In this document: positions 52,258-60,776 of the stretch, one piece after another
Position numbering within the stretch: the stretch's first letter is position 1
Layout: the number at the start of each line of letters is the position of its first letter
Origin: Stappia sp. 28M-7
GTDB taxonomy: Bacteria > Pseudomonadota > Alphaproteobacteria > Rhizobiales > Stappiaceae
Reading direction: 5' to 3'
Length of the DNA stretch: 64,000 nt
Assembly: GCF_014252955.1 (NCBI RefSeq)
Contig: NZ_JACMIA010000001.1
Span: forward strand, 1,612,001-1,676,000
Position numbers and translations under genes: made by a program
The notes under the pieces: generated by a model
Database searches by the model: none
The model's input: only the letters and a program-made list of their open reading frames with translations
Told to the model about the DNA's origin: nothing

Positions 52258-52695
52258 ATGACCCGCAAGCAAAGACGCATGACGATGATCGCAGCCGCCG
52301 GCGGCGTGCTCGCCGTCGCGATCGGGCTGATCCTGGTGGCGCTGAACGACCAGATCGTCTTCTTCCAGAGCCCCAGCGACATCGTCGGAAAGCAGCTGCC
52401 GGACGGCCAGCGCATCCGCCTCGGCGGTCTCGTCGAGGAGGGCAGCGTCGAGCGCGGCGCCAATGCCGAAGTGCGTTTTGCCGTGACCGACACGGTGGAA
52501 AGCGTCAAGGTCGTCTATGTCGGCCTGCTGCCGGACCTGTTTCGCGAGGGGCAGGGCGTGGTCACCGAAGGCGTGATGAAGGGCGATGGCTGGTTCCACG
52601 CCGACAACGTGCTGGCCAAGCACGACGAGAACTACATGCCCAAGGAAGTCGCCGAAGCCCTCAAGGGCAAGGGCGTCTGGAAGGGCGAGGAATAG
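52258..52695 (+). CDS. ccmE: Cytochrome c maturation haem chaperone CcmE (CycJ)
   Basis: 145 residues. N-terminal helix (about 10-29), then an OB-fold periplasmic domain ending in [10 protein letters not shown], where His122 covalently holds haem and Tyr126 is the axial ligand. The frame can start at GTG 52213 in a four-base overlap with ccmI; ATG 52258 is chosen because [10 protein letters not shown] is the family N-terminus. Confidence 0.92.
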   Translation: MTRKQRRMTMIAAAGGVLAVAIGLILVALNDQIVFFQSPSDIVGKQLPDGQRIRLGGLVEEGSVERGANAEVRFAVTDTVESVKVVYVGLLPDLFREGQGVVTEGVMKGDGWFHADNVLAKHDENYMPKEVAEALKGKGVWKGEE

Positions 52696-52757
52696 CCGGG
52701 AAGACCCCGGCCGCGCGCGGGCCATCCGGCTTGCCGATTTGAGGGAGACGATCCGGT

Positions 52758-54746
52758 ATGATCATCGAGATCGGCCATTTCGCACTGATCCTGGCCTTCA
52801 TCCTGTCGGTGCTGCAGAGCGTCGTGCCGGTCTGGGGCGCGGTCAAGGGCGACCGCCGGCTGATGGCGGTGGCACCGCCCGTCGCCGGCATGCAGTTCCT
52901 GCTCGTCGGCATCGCCTTCGCGGCCCTGATGCAGGCCTACATGGTCTCGGACTTCTCGGTGCTGAACGTCGTCGAGAATTCCCATTCGGCCAAGCCGGAC
53001 CTCTACAAGATCACCGGCGTGTGGGGCAATCACGAGGGCTCGCTGCTCCTGTGGGTGCTCATCCTGGTACTGTTCGGCGCGCTGGTCGCTGCCTTCGGCC
53101 GCAACATCCCCGTTGAGCTCAAGGCCGCGACGCTGGGCGTGCAGGGCTGGGTGACGGCCGCCTTCCTGCTGTTCATGCTGTCGACCTCGAACCCGTTCGT
53201 GCGCGTGTCTCCGGCGCCGATGGAGGGAGCCGACCTCAACCCGATCCTGCAGGATGTCGGCCTCGCGGTTCATCCGCCGCTTCTGTATGTCGGCTATGTC
53301 GGCTTCTCCATCGTCTTCTCCTTCGCCATCGCCGCGCTGATCCTCGGCCGTGTCGATGCGGCCTGGGCGCGCTGGGTGCGGCCGTGGACGCTGCTTGCCT
53401 GGATGTTCCTGACGCTCGGCATCGCCATGGGCTCCTATTGGGCCTATTACGAGCTCGGTTGGGGCGGCTACTGGTTCTGGGATCCGGTCGAGAACGCCTC
53501 CTTCATGCCCTGGCTCGCCGGTACGGCGCTGCTGCACTCCGCCATCGTCATGGAAAAGCGTGGGGCGCTGAAGGTCTGGACGGTGCTGCTCGCCATCCTG
53601 ACCTTCTCGCTGTCGCTGCTGGGCACGTTCCTGGTGCGCTCCGGCGTGCTGACCAGCGTGCATGCCTTCGCCACCGATCCGGCGCGCGGCATGTTCATCC
53701 TCGCCATCCTTGTGCTGTTCATCGGCGGTTCGCTGGCGCTCTACGCCTGGCGCGCGCCGATGCTCAAGCAGGGCGGCCTGTTCGCTCCGGTCAGCCGGGA
53801 AGGCGCCTTGGTGCTGAACAACCTGCTGTTGACGGTGGCGACCGCCTCCGTGCTGGTCGGCACGCTCTATCCGCTGGTGCTGGAAGTGCTGACGCAGGAG
53901 AAGATCTCCGTCGGTCCGCCCTTCTTCAACCTGACCTTCGGGCCGCTGATGATCCCGCTGCTGATGGCGATCCCCTTCGGTCCCTTCCTGGCCTGGAAGC
54001 GCGGTGACCTTGCCGCCGTCGGCCAGCGGCTCTACGCGGTCGCCGGCCTTGCCCTGGTCGCGATCCTGGTCAGCGCCTGGTGGCACGGCACGCAGCAGAT
54101 CCTGGCCGCGCTCGGCGTCGGCCTTGCCGTGTGGGTGATCTGCGGCGCGGCGGCCGAGATCCTGTCGCGCGCCCGGTTCCGCGATGTCGGCCTGTCGACC
54201 GGCCTTGCCCGCCTTGCCGGTCTGCCCGGATCGGCCTGGGGCACGGCCTTCGGCCATGCCGGCATCGGTCTGACACTGCTCGGCATCGTCGCCGTCTCCG
54301 CCTTCCAGCAAGAGAAGGTGCTGACCATCCGGCCGGGCGAGAGCGTGGAGATCGCCGACTACACGCTGAAATTCGCCGGGCTGGCCCGTCGCACCGGTCC
54401 CAACTATGTCGACGATGTCGGCCATTTCGATATCTACCGGGCAGGGCAGCAGGTCGCCGTGGCCGATCCGGCCAAGCGGCTCTACACCGCGCGGCAGATG
54501 CCGACCACCGAGGCGGGTATCGTCACCTTCGGCCTGTCGCAGGTCTATGTCTCCATCGGCGAGGTGCATGCCGATGGCGGCGCCGACATCCGTCTCTACC
54601 ACAAGCCGCTGGTGACCCTGATCTGGATCGGCTGCCTGGTGATGAGCTTCGGCGCCGTGCTGTCGCTGTTCGACCGCAGGCTGCGGGTCGGCGCGCCGAA
54701 GCCGGCCCGCCGCAAGATGGCGGCCGCTGGGCAGGGGGGCGATTGA
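52758..54746 (+). CDS. ccmF: Haem lyase CcmF (CycK)
   Basis: 662 residues with some fourteen membrane helices. The tryptophan-rich haem-handling WWD motif WGGYWFWDPVENASFMPWL lies at about 234-252, with conserved His residues on either side (SHSAK..WGNHEGS near 75-95). With CcmH and CcmI it attaches haem to the CxxCH motif of apocytochrome c in the periplasm. AGGGAGACG is the ribosome site; the stop shares one base with ccmH. Confidence 0.95.
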   Translation: MIIEIGHFALILAFILSVLQSVVPVWGAVKGDRRLMAVAPPVAGMQFLLVGIAFAALMQAYMVSDFSVLNVVENSHSAKPDLYKITGVWGNHEGSLLLWVLILVLFGALVAAFGRNIPVELKAATLGVQGWVTAAFLLFMLSTSNPFVRVSPAPMEGADLNPILQDVGLAVHPPLLYVGYVGFSIVFSFAIAALILGRVDAAWARWVRPWTLLAWMFLTLGIAMGSYWAYYELGWGGYWFWDPVENASFMPWLAGTALLHSAIVMEKRGALKVWTVLLAILTFSLSLLGTFLVRSGVLTSVHAFATDPARGMFILAILVLFIGGSLALYAWRAPMLKQGGLFAPVSREGALVLNNLLLTVATASVLVGTLYPLVLEVLTQEKISVGPPFFNLTFGPLMIPLLMAIPFGPFLAWKRGDLAAVGQRLYAVAGLALVAILVSAWWHGTQQILAALGVGLAVWVICGAAAEILSRARFRDVGLSTGLARLAGLPGSAWGTAFGHAGIGLTLLGIVAVSAFQQEKVLTIRPGESVEIADYTLKFAGLARRTGPNYVDDVGHFDIYRAGQQVAVADPAKRLYTARQMPTTEAGIVTFGLSQVYVSIGEVHADGGADIRLYHKPLVTLIWIGCLVMSFGAVLSLFDRRLRVGAPKPARRKMAAAGQGGD

Positions 54747-55237
54747 TGCGTCTCCTGCGACAGCTGCTCCTGGCTCTGGCGATGCTGGTTGCCGCACTGC
54801 CGGCAGCCCATGCGGTCGCCCCGGACGAGGTGCTGGAAGATCCGGTGCTGGAAAGCCGTGCCCGCGAACTTTCCGCCGAGCTGCGCTGCATGGTCTGCCA
54901 GAACCAGTCCATCGACGACAGCGACGCACCGCTGGCCAAGGACTTGCGCATCCTGGTGCGCGAGCGGCTGGTGGCCGGCGACACGAACGAGCAGGTCGTC
55001 GACTTCCTCGTCGCGCGCTATGGCGAGTTCGTGCTGCTGAAGCCGCGCCTGTCGGTGCAGACCATTGTGCTGTGGGGGCTGGCGCCGCTTGCGCTGCTCA
55101 TCGGCATCGTGGTGCTGTATCGCGGTGCCCGGAGGCGGCGCGGGGCAGCACCGGTCGCCGCCAGCGGCGCGACCCGGCTGAGCGAGGACGAACAGGCCGA
55201 GCTCGACCGGATCCTGACCCGCGACAAGGAGGCGTGA
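54746..55237 (+). CDS. ccmH: Cytochrome c maturation protein CcmH (CycL)
   Basis: 163 residues. Signal peptide (1-23, cleavage after AHA), redox motif LRC48-M-V-C51-QNQ, then a C-terminal membrane helix (about 105-125) and a charged cytoplasmic tail. It keeps the apocytochrome cysteines reduced for haem ligation. ATG 54746 overlaps the ccmF stop by one base; the frame is open upstream but within ccmF. Last gene of the ccm unit. Confidence 0.94.
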   Translation: MRLLRQLLLALAMLVAALPAAHAVAPDEVLEDPVLESRARELSAELRCMVCQNQSIDDSDAPLAKDLRILVRERLVAGDTNEQVVDFLVARYGEFVLLKPRLSVQTIVLWGLAPLALLIGIVVLYRGARRRRGAAPVAASGATRLSEDEQAELDRILTRDKEA

Positions 55238-55337
55238 TCGGCTCCCGGTTTCGTGTTCTCCTGTCCGCTGGCGCAAGCCTTGCTCGCTTCCTACGTTGCT
55301 GCGGGACGACAGACACGACCGAAAAACGGAGAGCCCG

Positions 55338-56576
55338 ATGCCCGCACAGCCTGTCCGCCTGACCTTCGAGGGCCATAACGGCGCCGAGCTTGCCGCCCGG
55401 CTGGACCTGCCCGACGGACCGGCGCGCGCCTATGCGCTGTTCGCGCATTGCTTCACCTGTTCCAAGGACGGGGCTGCCGGCCGGCGTATCGCCGAGGCGC
55501 TGACCCGCGAGGGCATCGCTGTCCTGCGGTTCGATTTTACCGGGCTCGGCGGTTCGGGCGGCGACTTCTCCTCCACCAACTTCTCGTCGAACGTGGCCGA
55601 CCTCCTGAAAGCGGCGGCGTTCCTGCGCGAGGCGCACGAGGCGCCGAAACTGCTGATCGGCCATTCGCTCGGCGGCGCCGCTATGCTGGCGGCCGCGCAT
55701 GAAATCCCCGAGGCCGTGGCGGTCGCGACCATCGCAGCGCCCGCCGATGCCGAACACGTGCTGCACAATTTCCACGCCGACCTGGAGCGTATCCGCTCGC
55801 AAGGGCGCGCCGAGGTCGAACTGGCCGGCCGGCGGTTCACCATCGAGAAGCAGTTCCTCGACGACATCGCCGAGCAGAATGTGCACGAGCGGGTCTCCCA
55901 CCTGCACAAGGCGTTGCTGGTGCTGCACGCGCCGCTCGACGACACGGTCGGCATCGACAACGCCACGCGCATCTTCGTGGCGGCGAAGCACCCCAAGAGC
56001 TTCGTCTCGCTGGACAGCGCCGACCATCTGCTGAACGACCCGGCGGATGCGGCCTATGCGGCCGGCGTCATCGCCGCCTGGGCGCTGCGCTATATCGGCA
56101 AGGCAGCCGAGACCGCGTCGGCTCCGGAGCCGGACGAGACTGACGGCGTCAGGGTGAGCGAGACCGGCAACGGCAAGTTCCAGGTGAGCGTGGAGAGCGG
56201 ACGGCATCGCCTCATTGCGGATGAGCCGGAAGCGGTCGGCGGCCTCGACAGCGGTCCCTCTCCCTATGATTTCCTGTCGGCGGCGCTCGGCGCCTGCACG
56301 GTGATGACGCTGCGCATGTATGCAGAGCGCAAGGGGCTGGCGGTCGAGCGCATCTCCGCCACGGTGACCCACGGCAAGGTTCATGCGGCGGACTGCCTGG
56401 ACTGCACGGAAGAACTGCGCACGAGGGAAGGGCGCATCGACCGGTTCGAGCGGCGGATTGCCATCGAGGGCGATCTGGACGCGGAAACCCGCGCGCGGCT
56501 TCTGGAAATCGCCGACCGGTGCCCGGTGCATCGCACCCTGGAGGCCGGCGCGGCCATTGTCACCCGCGAGGTCTGA
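55338..56576 (+). CDS. Alpha/beta hydrolase-OsmC fusion protein
   Basis: 412 residues. N-terminal alpha/beta hydrolase (about 1-265) with nucleophile Ser110 in GHSLGG, then an OsmC domain (about 275-412) with GACTVMTLRMYAE (Cys near 321) and a second Cys pair near 355 (DCLDC), which may be the peroxide-reactive thiols. OsmC-type proteins reduce organic hydroperoxides. ATG 55338 follows ACGGAGA. It lies between ccmH and degP; such a fusion is common in alphaproteobacteria. Confidence 0.88.
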   Translation: MPAQPVRLTFEGHNGAELAARLDLPDGPARAYALFAHCFTCSKDGAAGRRIAEALTREGIAVLRFDFTGLGGSGGDFSSTNFSSNVADLLKAAAFLREAHEAPKLLIGHSLGGAAMLAAAHEIPEAVAVATIAAPADAEHVLHNFHADLERIRSQGRAEVELAGRRFTIEKQFLDDIAEQNVHERVSHLHKALLVLHAPLDDTVGIDNATRIFVAAKHPKSFVSLDSADHLLNDPADAAYAAGVIAAWALRYIGKAAETASAPEPDETDGVRVSETGNGKFQVSVESGRHRLIADEPEAVGGLDSGPSPYDFLSAALGACTVMTLRMYAERKGLAVERISATVTHGKVHAADCLDCTEELRTREGRIDRFERRIAIEGDLDAETRARLLEIADRCPVHRTLEAGAAIVTREV

Positions 56577-56722
56577 GCGGGGACGCGGCATCTTATCCCG
56601 CAACATTACGAAAGCTTAATCCCGCCGACAGGCGGCTGTAAGGCGACGTGTTCCATATCAGTCAGGACAGCCGGTGACCGCTTCCCCGCGAATGGCCCGC
56701 CGGCTCGAGATTTCCTGATTAT

Positions 56723-56738
56723 CCGGACAGGTGTCCGG
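56723..56738 (+). promoter_or_regulatory. Inverted repeat upstream of degP
   Basis: CCGGACA and TGTCCGG arms around GG, 22 bases before the degP start. It is close enough to be an operator for an envelope-stress regulator, for example the response regulator encoded downstream. Confidence 0.35.
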
Positions 56739-56760
56739 GTCCTGACGTGGAGAGCAAGAC

Positions 56761-58299
56761 ATGTCGAACAAGTACATCCCCTCGGCCCTTCGTCGCCTGC
56801 CGCGCGGCCGCACCAGCCTGGCTGCCGGTGCGCTGGCGCTTGGCCTTGCTGGCGCGATGAGCCTGCAGACGGTGGTGCCGGGCCAGTTCGCCTTCGCCGA
56901 TCCGGTGCGGGTCGAGAGCGCCGCGCCGCAGAACTTCGCGAGCGTCGTCTCCGCAGTGAAGCCGGCGGTGGTCAGCGTGCGTGTGCGCACCGACGAGACG
57001 CCGAAGATGATGTCGAACCGCCAAGGCGTTCCGGGCTTCGAGGACCTGCCGCAGGATCACCCGCTGCAGCGCTTCTTCCGCCGGTTCGGCGGTGAGCAGT
57101 TCGGCGGCGACCAGCGCCGCGAGCGGCAGCCGCGCCGTCATGGCATGAGCCAGGGCTCCGGCTTCTTCATCACCGGCGATGGCTACCTGGTCACCAACGA
57201 GCACGTCGTGTCGAACGGCAGCGAGTTCACCGTCATCATGGATGATGGCCAGGAATACGAGGCGAAGCTGATCGGCGCCGACAAGCGCACCGACCTCGCC
57301 CTGCTCAAGGTCGACGGCGAGGGCCGCGAGTTCACCTATGTGGAATTCGCGCCCGAGGCGCCGCAGGTCGGCGAGTGGGTCGTGGCCGTGGGCAATCCGT
57401 TCGGCCTCGGCGGCTCGGTGACCGCCGGCATCGTCTCGGCGCGCGGCCGCGACATCGGCGCAGGCCCCTATGACGACTTCATCCAGATCGACGCGCCCGT
57501 GAACCGCGGCAATTCCGGCGGCCCGGCCTTCAACGTCAAGGGGCAGGTGATCGGCGTCAATGCCGCGATCTTCTCTCCCTCGGGCGGCAATGTCGGCATC
57601 GCCTTCGCCATTCCCGCCTCCACCGCGACGGCTATCGTCAAGGACCTGAGGGACGATGGTACGGTGGTCCGCGGTTGGCTGGGTGTGCAGATCCAGCCGG
57701 TGTCCAAGGACATCGCCGAAAGCGTCGGCCTGAAGGACGCCAAGGGCGCAATCGTGGCCGATGCCCAGGGCGACAGCCCCGCCCGCAAGGCCGGCATCCG
57801 CTCGGGCGACACGATCCTCAGCGTCGACGGCCAGACGATCGACGGTCCGCGCGATCTTGCCCGGATGATCGCTGCCTATCCGCCGGAGACCGAGGTGACC
57901 CTCGATGTGTGGCGCGATGGCCGCGAGGAGGAAGTGAAGGTCATTCTCGGCCGGCTGCAGGACGACGGACCGGTGACGGCCGCGGTCGAGCCGACCGGCA
58001 AGGACACGGCCTTCGTCGACAGCCTCGGCGTGGAGCTGGCTGCGGCCAGCGTGGTCGGCGCCGGCGAGCGCGGCGTGGTCATCACGGAAGTGCCGAGCGA
58101 CAGTGCGGCGGCCGAGAAGGGCCTGCAGCGCGGCGATGTCATCCTCGAGGTGGCCGGCCAGGCCGTGAACAACCCCGGCGAGGTCGCCAATGCGGTGCAG
58201 GGCGCCAGCGAGAACGGCCGCAAGTCGGTTCTGCTGCGGGTCGAGCGCAACGATGCCTCGCGCTTCGTCGCGGTGCCGGTCGAGCAGAACAAGGGCTGA
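56761..58299 (+). CDS. degP: Do family serine protease DegP
   Basis: 512 residues. Signal peptide (to about 47, FAFA|DP), trypsin-like domain with catalytic His148 (TNEHVV), Asp178 (RTDLALLK) and Ser252 (RGNSGGPAF), then two PDZ domains (about 285-380 and 410-500). A periplasmic protease-chaperone for misfolded envelope proteins. It precedes a two-component system and glnE in the same order as in S. meliloti (degP1). Confidence 0.95.
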   Translation: MSNKYIPSALRRLPRGRTSLAAGALALGLAGAMSLQTVVPGQFAFADPVRVESAAPQNFASVVSAVKPAVVSVRVRTDETPKMMSNRQGVPGFEDLPQDHPLQRFFRRFGGEQFGGDQRRERQPRRHGMSQGSGFFITGDGYLVTNEHVVSNGSEFTVIMDDGQEYEAKLIGADKRTDLALLKVDGEGREFTYVEFAPEAPQVGEWVVAVGNPFGLGGSVTAGIVSARGRDIGAGPYDDFIQIDAPVNRGNSGGPAFNVKGQVIGVNAAIFSPSGGNVGIAFAIPASTATAIVKDLRDDGTVVRGWLGVQIQPVSKDIAESVGLKDAKGAIVADAQGDSPARKAGIRSGDTILSVDGQTIDGPRDLARMIAAYPPETEVTLDVWRDGREEEVKVILGRLQDDGPVTAAVEPTGKDTAFVDSLGVELAAASVVGAGERGVVITEVPSDSAAAEKGLQRGDVILEVAGQAVNNPGEVANAVQGASENGRKSVLLRVERNDASRFVAVPVEQNKG

Positions 58300-58625
58300 T
58301 CGCCAACATCCACCGATCCCGCGCCGGCCAAGGCCGGCGCGGGGCGATGATTGCGACGGCGCCCCGCAACGAGCGCCTGTTGCAAGCCGAACCGGATGGG
58401 GCCATCCGACGACAAGCCCCCGGACGGGAGGTCTGTCATCCGGAAGGTCACCGGCATGCGTGGGGCAGGTTCGCAACCGCCACGAGGCGCATGCCAAGGG
58501 GCCGGAGCCCCGGACCGTCCTGCGGTCCGGGGTTTTTTCGTCGCGTTCGACGGGAGCTCTTGCCGATGCTAAACCCAGCAAACAGAACCAGCCTGATACC
58601 CGAGACCGGAGACACGGAAGAGGTC
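58300..58625 (+). ncRNA. Structured intergenic segment after degP: candidate small RNA or 3' UTR
   Basis: 326 bases without a credible gene. It holds an inverted repeat CCCGCGCCGGCC/GGCCGGCGCGGG at 58318-58343, a long imperfect hairpin with GGCATGCG (about 58452-58459) and CGCATGCC (about 58487-58494) arms and an inner GGTT/AACC loop, and finally a strong terminator at 58508-58538. The chain of stems ending in a T-run is what a processed or independent small RNA would look like. Confidence 0.4.
58508..58538 (+). terminator. Intrinsic terminator downstream of degP
   Basis: Perfect ten-base-pair stem (58508-58517 with 58523-58532), five-base loop, then six T. Confidence 0.93.
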
Positions 58626-59309
58626 ATGCGGATCCTGATTGTCGAGGACGACAAGGAAGCGGCGAGCTATCTGGCCAAGGCCTTTCGCGAAGCCGGCCAT
58701 GTGGTCGACCATGCGGCCGATGGCGAGGAAGGCTACGACCTGGCGACCAGCGCACCGTATGACGTGCTTGTGGTCGACAGGATGCTGCCCCGGCGCGACG
58801 GCCTGTCGCTGATCTCCGGACTGCGCTCGCAGGGCTTTCACACGCCGGTGCTGGTGCTCTCCGCGCTCGGCCAGGTCGACGACCGGGTAACGGGCCTGCG
58901 TGCCGGCGGCGACGATTATCTGCCCAAGCCCTACGCCTTTTCCGAGCTTCTGGCTCGGGTGGAGGCGCTCGGCCGGCGGCCGCGCCAGCAGGAAGTCGAG
59001 ACCAGCTACACTGTCGGCGACCTGACGCTCGACCGGCTCAGCCACACGGTGACGCGCTCGGGACAGGAGATTCCCCTGCAGCCGCGCGAATTCCGCCTGC
59101 TGGAATACCTGATGCAGCATGCCGGCCAGGTGGTGACCCGCACCATGCTGCTGGAGCATGTGTGGGAGTATCATTTCGACCCGCAGACCAACGTGATCGA
59201 CGTCCATATCTCGCGGCTGCGCGCCAAGATCGACAAGGACTTCGACCGGCCCCTGCTGCATACGGTGCGCGGCGCCGGCTATACGATCCGCGACGCCGGC
59301 CGCGCATGA
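58626..59309 (+). CDS. OmpR-family response regulator
   Basis: 227 residues. Phospho-acceptor Asp51 in VVDRMLP, acidic D8-D9, and Lys101-Pro in YLPKPYAF; winged-helix output domain from ~125 (LQPREFRLLEYLMQHAGQVV, NVIDVHISRLRAKI). ATG 58626 is preceded by GGAAGAGG; an in-frame ATG at 58566 just past the terminator would add 20 residues. The kinase gene overlaps its stop by four bases. This is the regulator pair found after degP in rhizobia. Confidence 0.92.
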   Translation: MRILIVEDDKEAASYLAKAFREAGHVVDHAADGEEGYDLATSAPYDVLVVDRMLPRRDGLSLISGLRSQGFHTPVLVLSALGQVDDRVTGLRAGGDDYLPKPYAFSELLARVEALGRRPRQQEVETSYTVGDLTLDRLSHTVTRSGQEIPLQPREFRLLEYLMQHAGQVVTRTMLLEHVWEYHFDPQTNVIDVHISRLRAKIDKDFDRPLLHTVRGAGYTIRDAGRA

Positions 59310-60736
59310 GCGACACGACCGCGACCGTCCGGCTGTTTCGAACGACAGCGATCAAGCTCGCGCTGATCTATCTGGCGGCGCTGACGCTCGCTTCCGGCGC
59401 GGTGCTGGTCTACCTGTCGCAGAACACCGCCACGGTGCTGCGCGAGCAGGTGGTGGACACGGTCGATGCGGAGATTTCGGGTCTTGCCGACCAGTATCGC
59501 ATCGGCGGCATCCGGGCGCTCGTCGCCACCGTAGATGCACGTTCGCGCCGGCCCGGCGCCAGCCTCTATCTCGTCACCGACTTTGCCGCGAACCAGCTGG
59601 TAGGCAATATCGAGCAGCTCGACGACCGGGTGCTGGCCGGCGAGAGCGGCGAGCTGCAGCGCGTGATCTACACGCCCATCGGCGGTGGCCCCCGCCGCGA
59701 GGCGCTGGCCCGCGTGTTCCAGCTTTCCGGCGGTTTTCGCCTGCTGGTCGGCCGCGACCTGCAGGAGCAGCAGTATTTCCGCTCGCTCCTGGCCGAGGCC
59801 ATGCGCTTCTGGCTGTTCGTGCTGGCCGCGCTCGGGCTCATCACCTGGGTGTTCGTCAGCCGCCGGGTGCTCAAGCGCATCGATGCGATGACCGCGACGA
59901 GCCGGCGGATCATGTCGGGCGATCTCAGCGAGCGATTGCCGGTCGAGGGAAGCGGCGACGAGTTCGACCGCCTGGCGATCGGTCTCAACGCGATGCTGAC
60001 CCGCATCGAGGCCCTGATGCAGGGCCTCAAGGACGTCTCCGACAACATTGCGCATGACCTGAAGACGCCGCTGACGCGCATGCGCAACCGGCTGGAGGAG
60101 GCGCTGCGCAGCGATCTGTCCGGCGACAGCAAGGCGCGGGAGGTGCTGGAGACCACCATCGAGGACTGCGACGTGCTGATCCGCACGTTCAACGCCCTCT
60201 TGCGGATCGCAAGGGTCGAGGCGGGTTCTTCCGACGCGAGTTTCGACGAGATCGACGTCTCGGAACTGGTGCGCGAGGTGGCCGAACTCTATGCCCCGGT
60301 CGCCGAGGACGAGGGCGGCGGTATGGAACTGCGCGTGACCGATGGACTGCGGGTGTCGGGAAATCGCGAGCTGCTGGTCCAGGCGCTGATAAACCTTGTC
60401 GAAAACGCACTGAAATACGCTCGGCAGGAAGAGGGCGAGGGCGCTAGGGTGGAACTGGAAGCGCGCGCCGAGAGCGGCGAGGTGCTGCTGGGCGTGCGCG
60501 ATCACGGACCGGGCATCGCCGATGCCGACAAGGAGCGGGTGCTGCACCGGTTCGTGCGGCTGGAAGCCAGCCGCAGCGCGCCGGGCTCCGGTCTCGGCCT
60601 CAGCCTGGTTTCGGCGGTGGCGCGGCTGCATCATGGACGGCTGGAGCTTGCCGATGCGCAGCCCGGCCTGATGGCGCGGTTGCGGCTGCCGGAGGCCGGC
60701 AATGCGGACGCTGCCGCGACGGCCGGCGGAGATTGA
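59306..60736 (+). CDS. Membrane sensor histidine kinase
   Basis: 476 residues. Membrane helices at about 15-37 and 164-185, periplasmic domain between, HAMP segment (SRRVLKRIDAMTATSRRIMS), HisKA His250 in DNIAHDLKTPLTRMRNRL and an ATPase domain with NLVENALKYA and SGLGLSLVSAVARLHHG. All kinase boxes intact. The partner regulator overlaps by four bases. Position after degP suggests an envelope-stress sensor of CpxA type, but the ligand is unknown. Confidence 0.92.
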   Translation: MSDTTATVRLFRTTAIKLALIYLAALTLASGAVLVYLSQNTATVLREQVVDTVDAEISGLADQYRIGGIRALVATVDARSRRPGASLYLVTDFAANQLVGNIEQLDDRVLAGESGELQRVIYTPIGGGPRREALARVFQLSGGFRLLVGRDLQEQQYFRSLLAEAMRFWLFVLAALGLITWVFVSRRVLKRIDAMTATSRRIMSGDLSERLPVEGSGDEFDRLAIGLNAMLTRIEALMQGLKDVSDNIAHDLKTPLTRMRNRLEEALRSDLSGDSKAREVLETTIEDCDVLIRTFNALLRIARVEAGSSDASFDEIDVSELVREVAELYAPVAEDEGGGMELRVTDGLRVSGNRELLVQALINLVENALKYARQEEGEGARVELEARAESGEVLLGVRDHGPGIADADKERVLHRFVRLEASRSAPGSGLGLSLVSAVARLHHGRLELADAQPGLMARLRLPEAGNADAAATAGGD

Positions 60737-60744
60737 ATCATACA

Positions 60745-60760
60745 GCCTCTTGCAAGAGGC
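60745..60760 (+). promoter_or_regulatory. Perfect palindrome before glnE
   Basis: A 16-base perfect palindrome, GCCTCTT-GC-AAGAGGC, lies between the kinase stop (60736) and the GGGAGGT ribosome site of glnE (60766-60772). As RNA it could form a short hairpin near the start; as DNA it could bind a dimeric regulator. Confidence 0.4.
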
Positions 60761-60776
60761 GGATCGGGAGGTCGGA

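Noticed and set aside
52632-54929. 765-codon open frame on the minus strand
   Set aside because: Antisense to ccmF/ccmH, rich in His, Gln, Asp and Arg with no domain; a GC-rich shadow.
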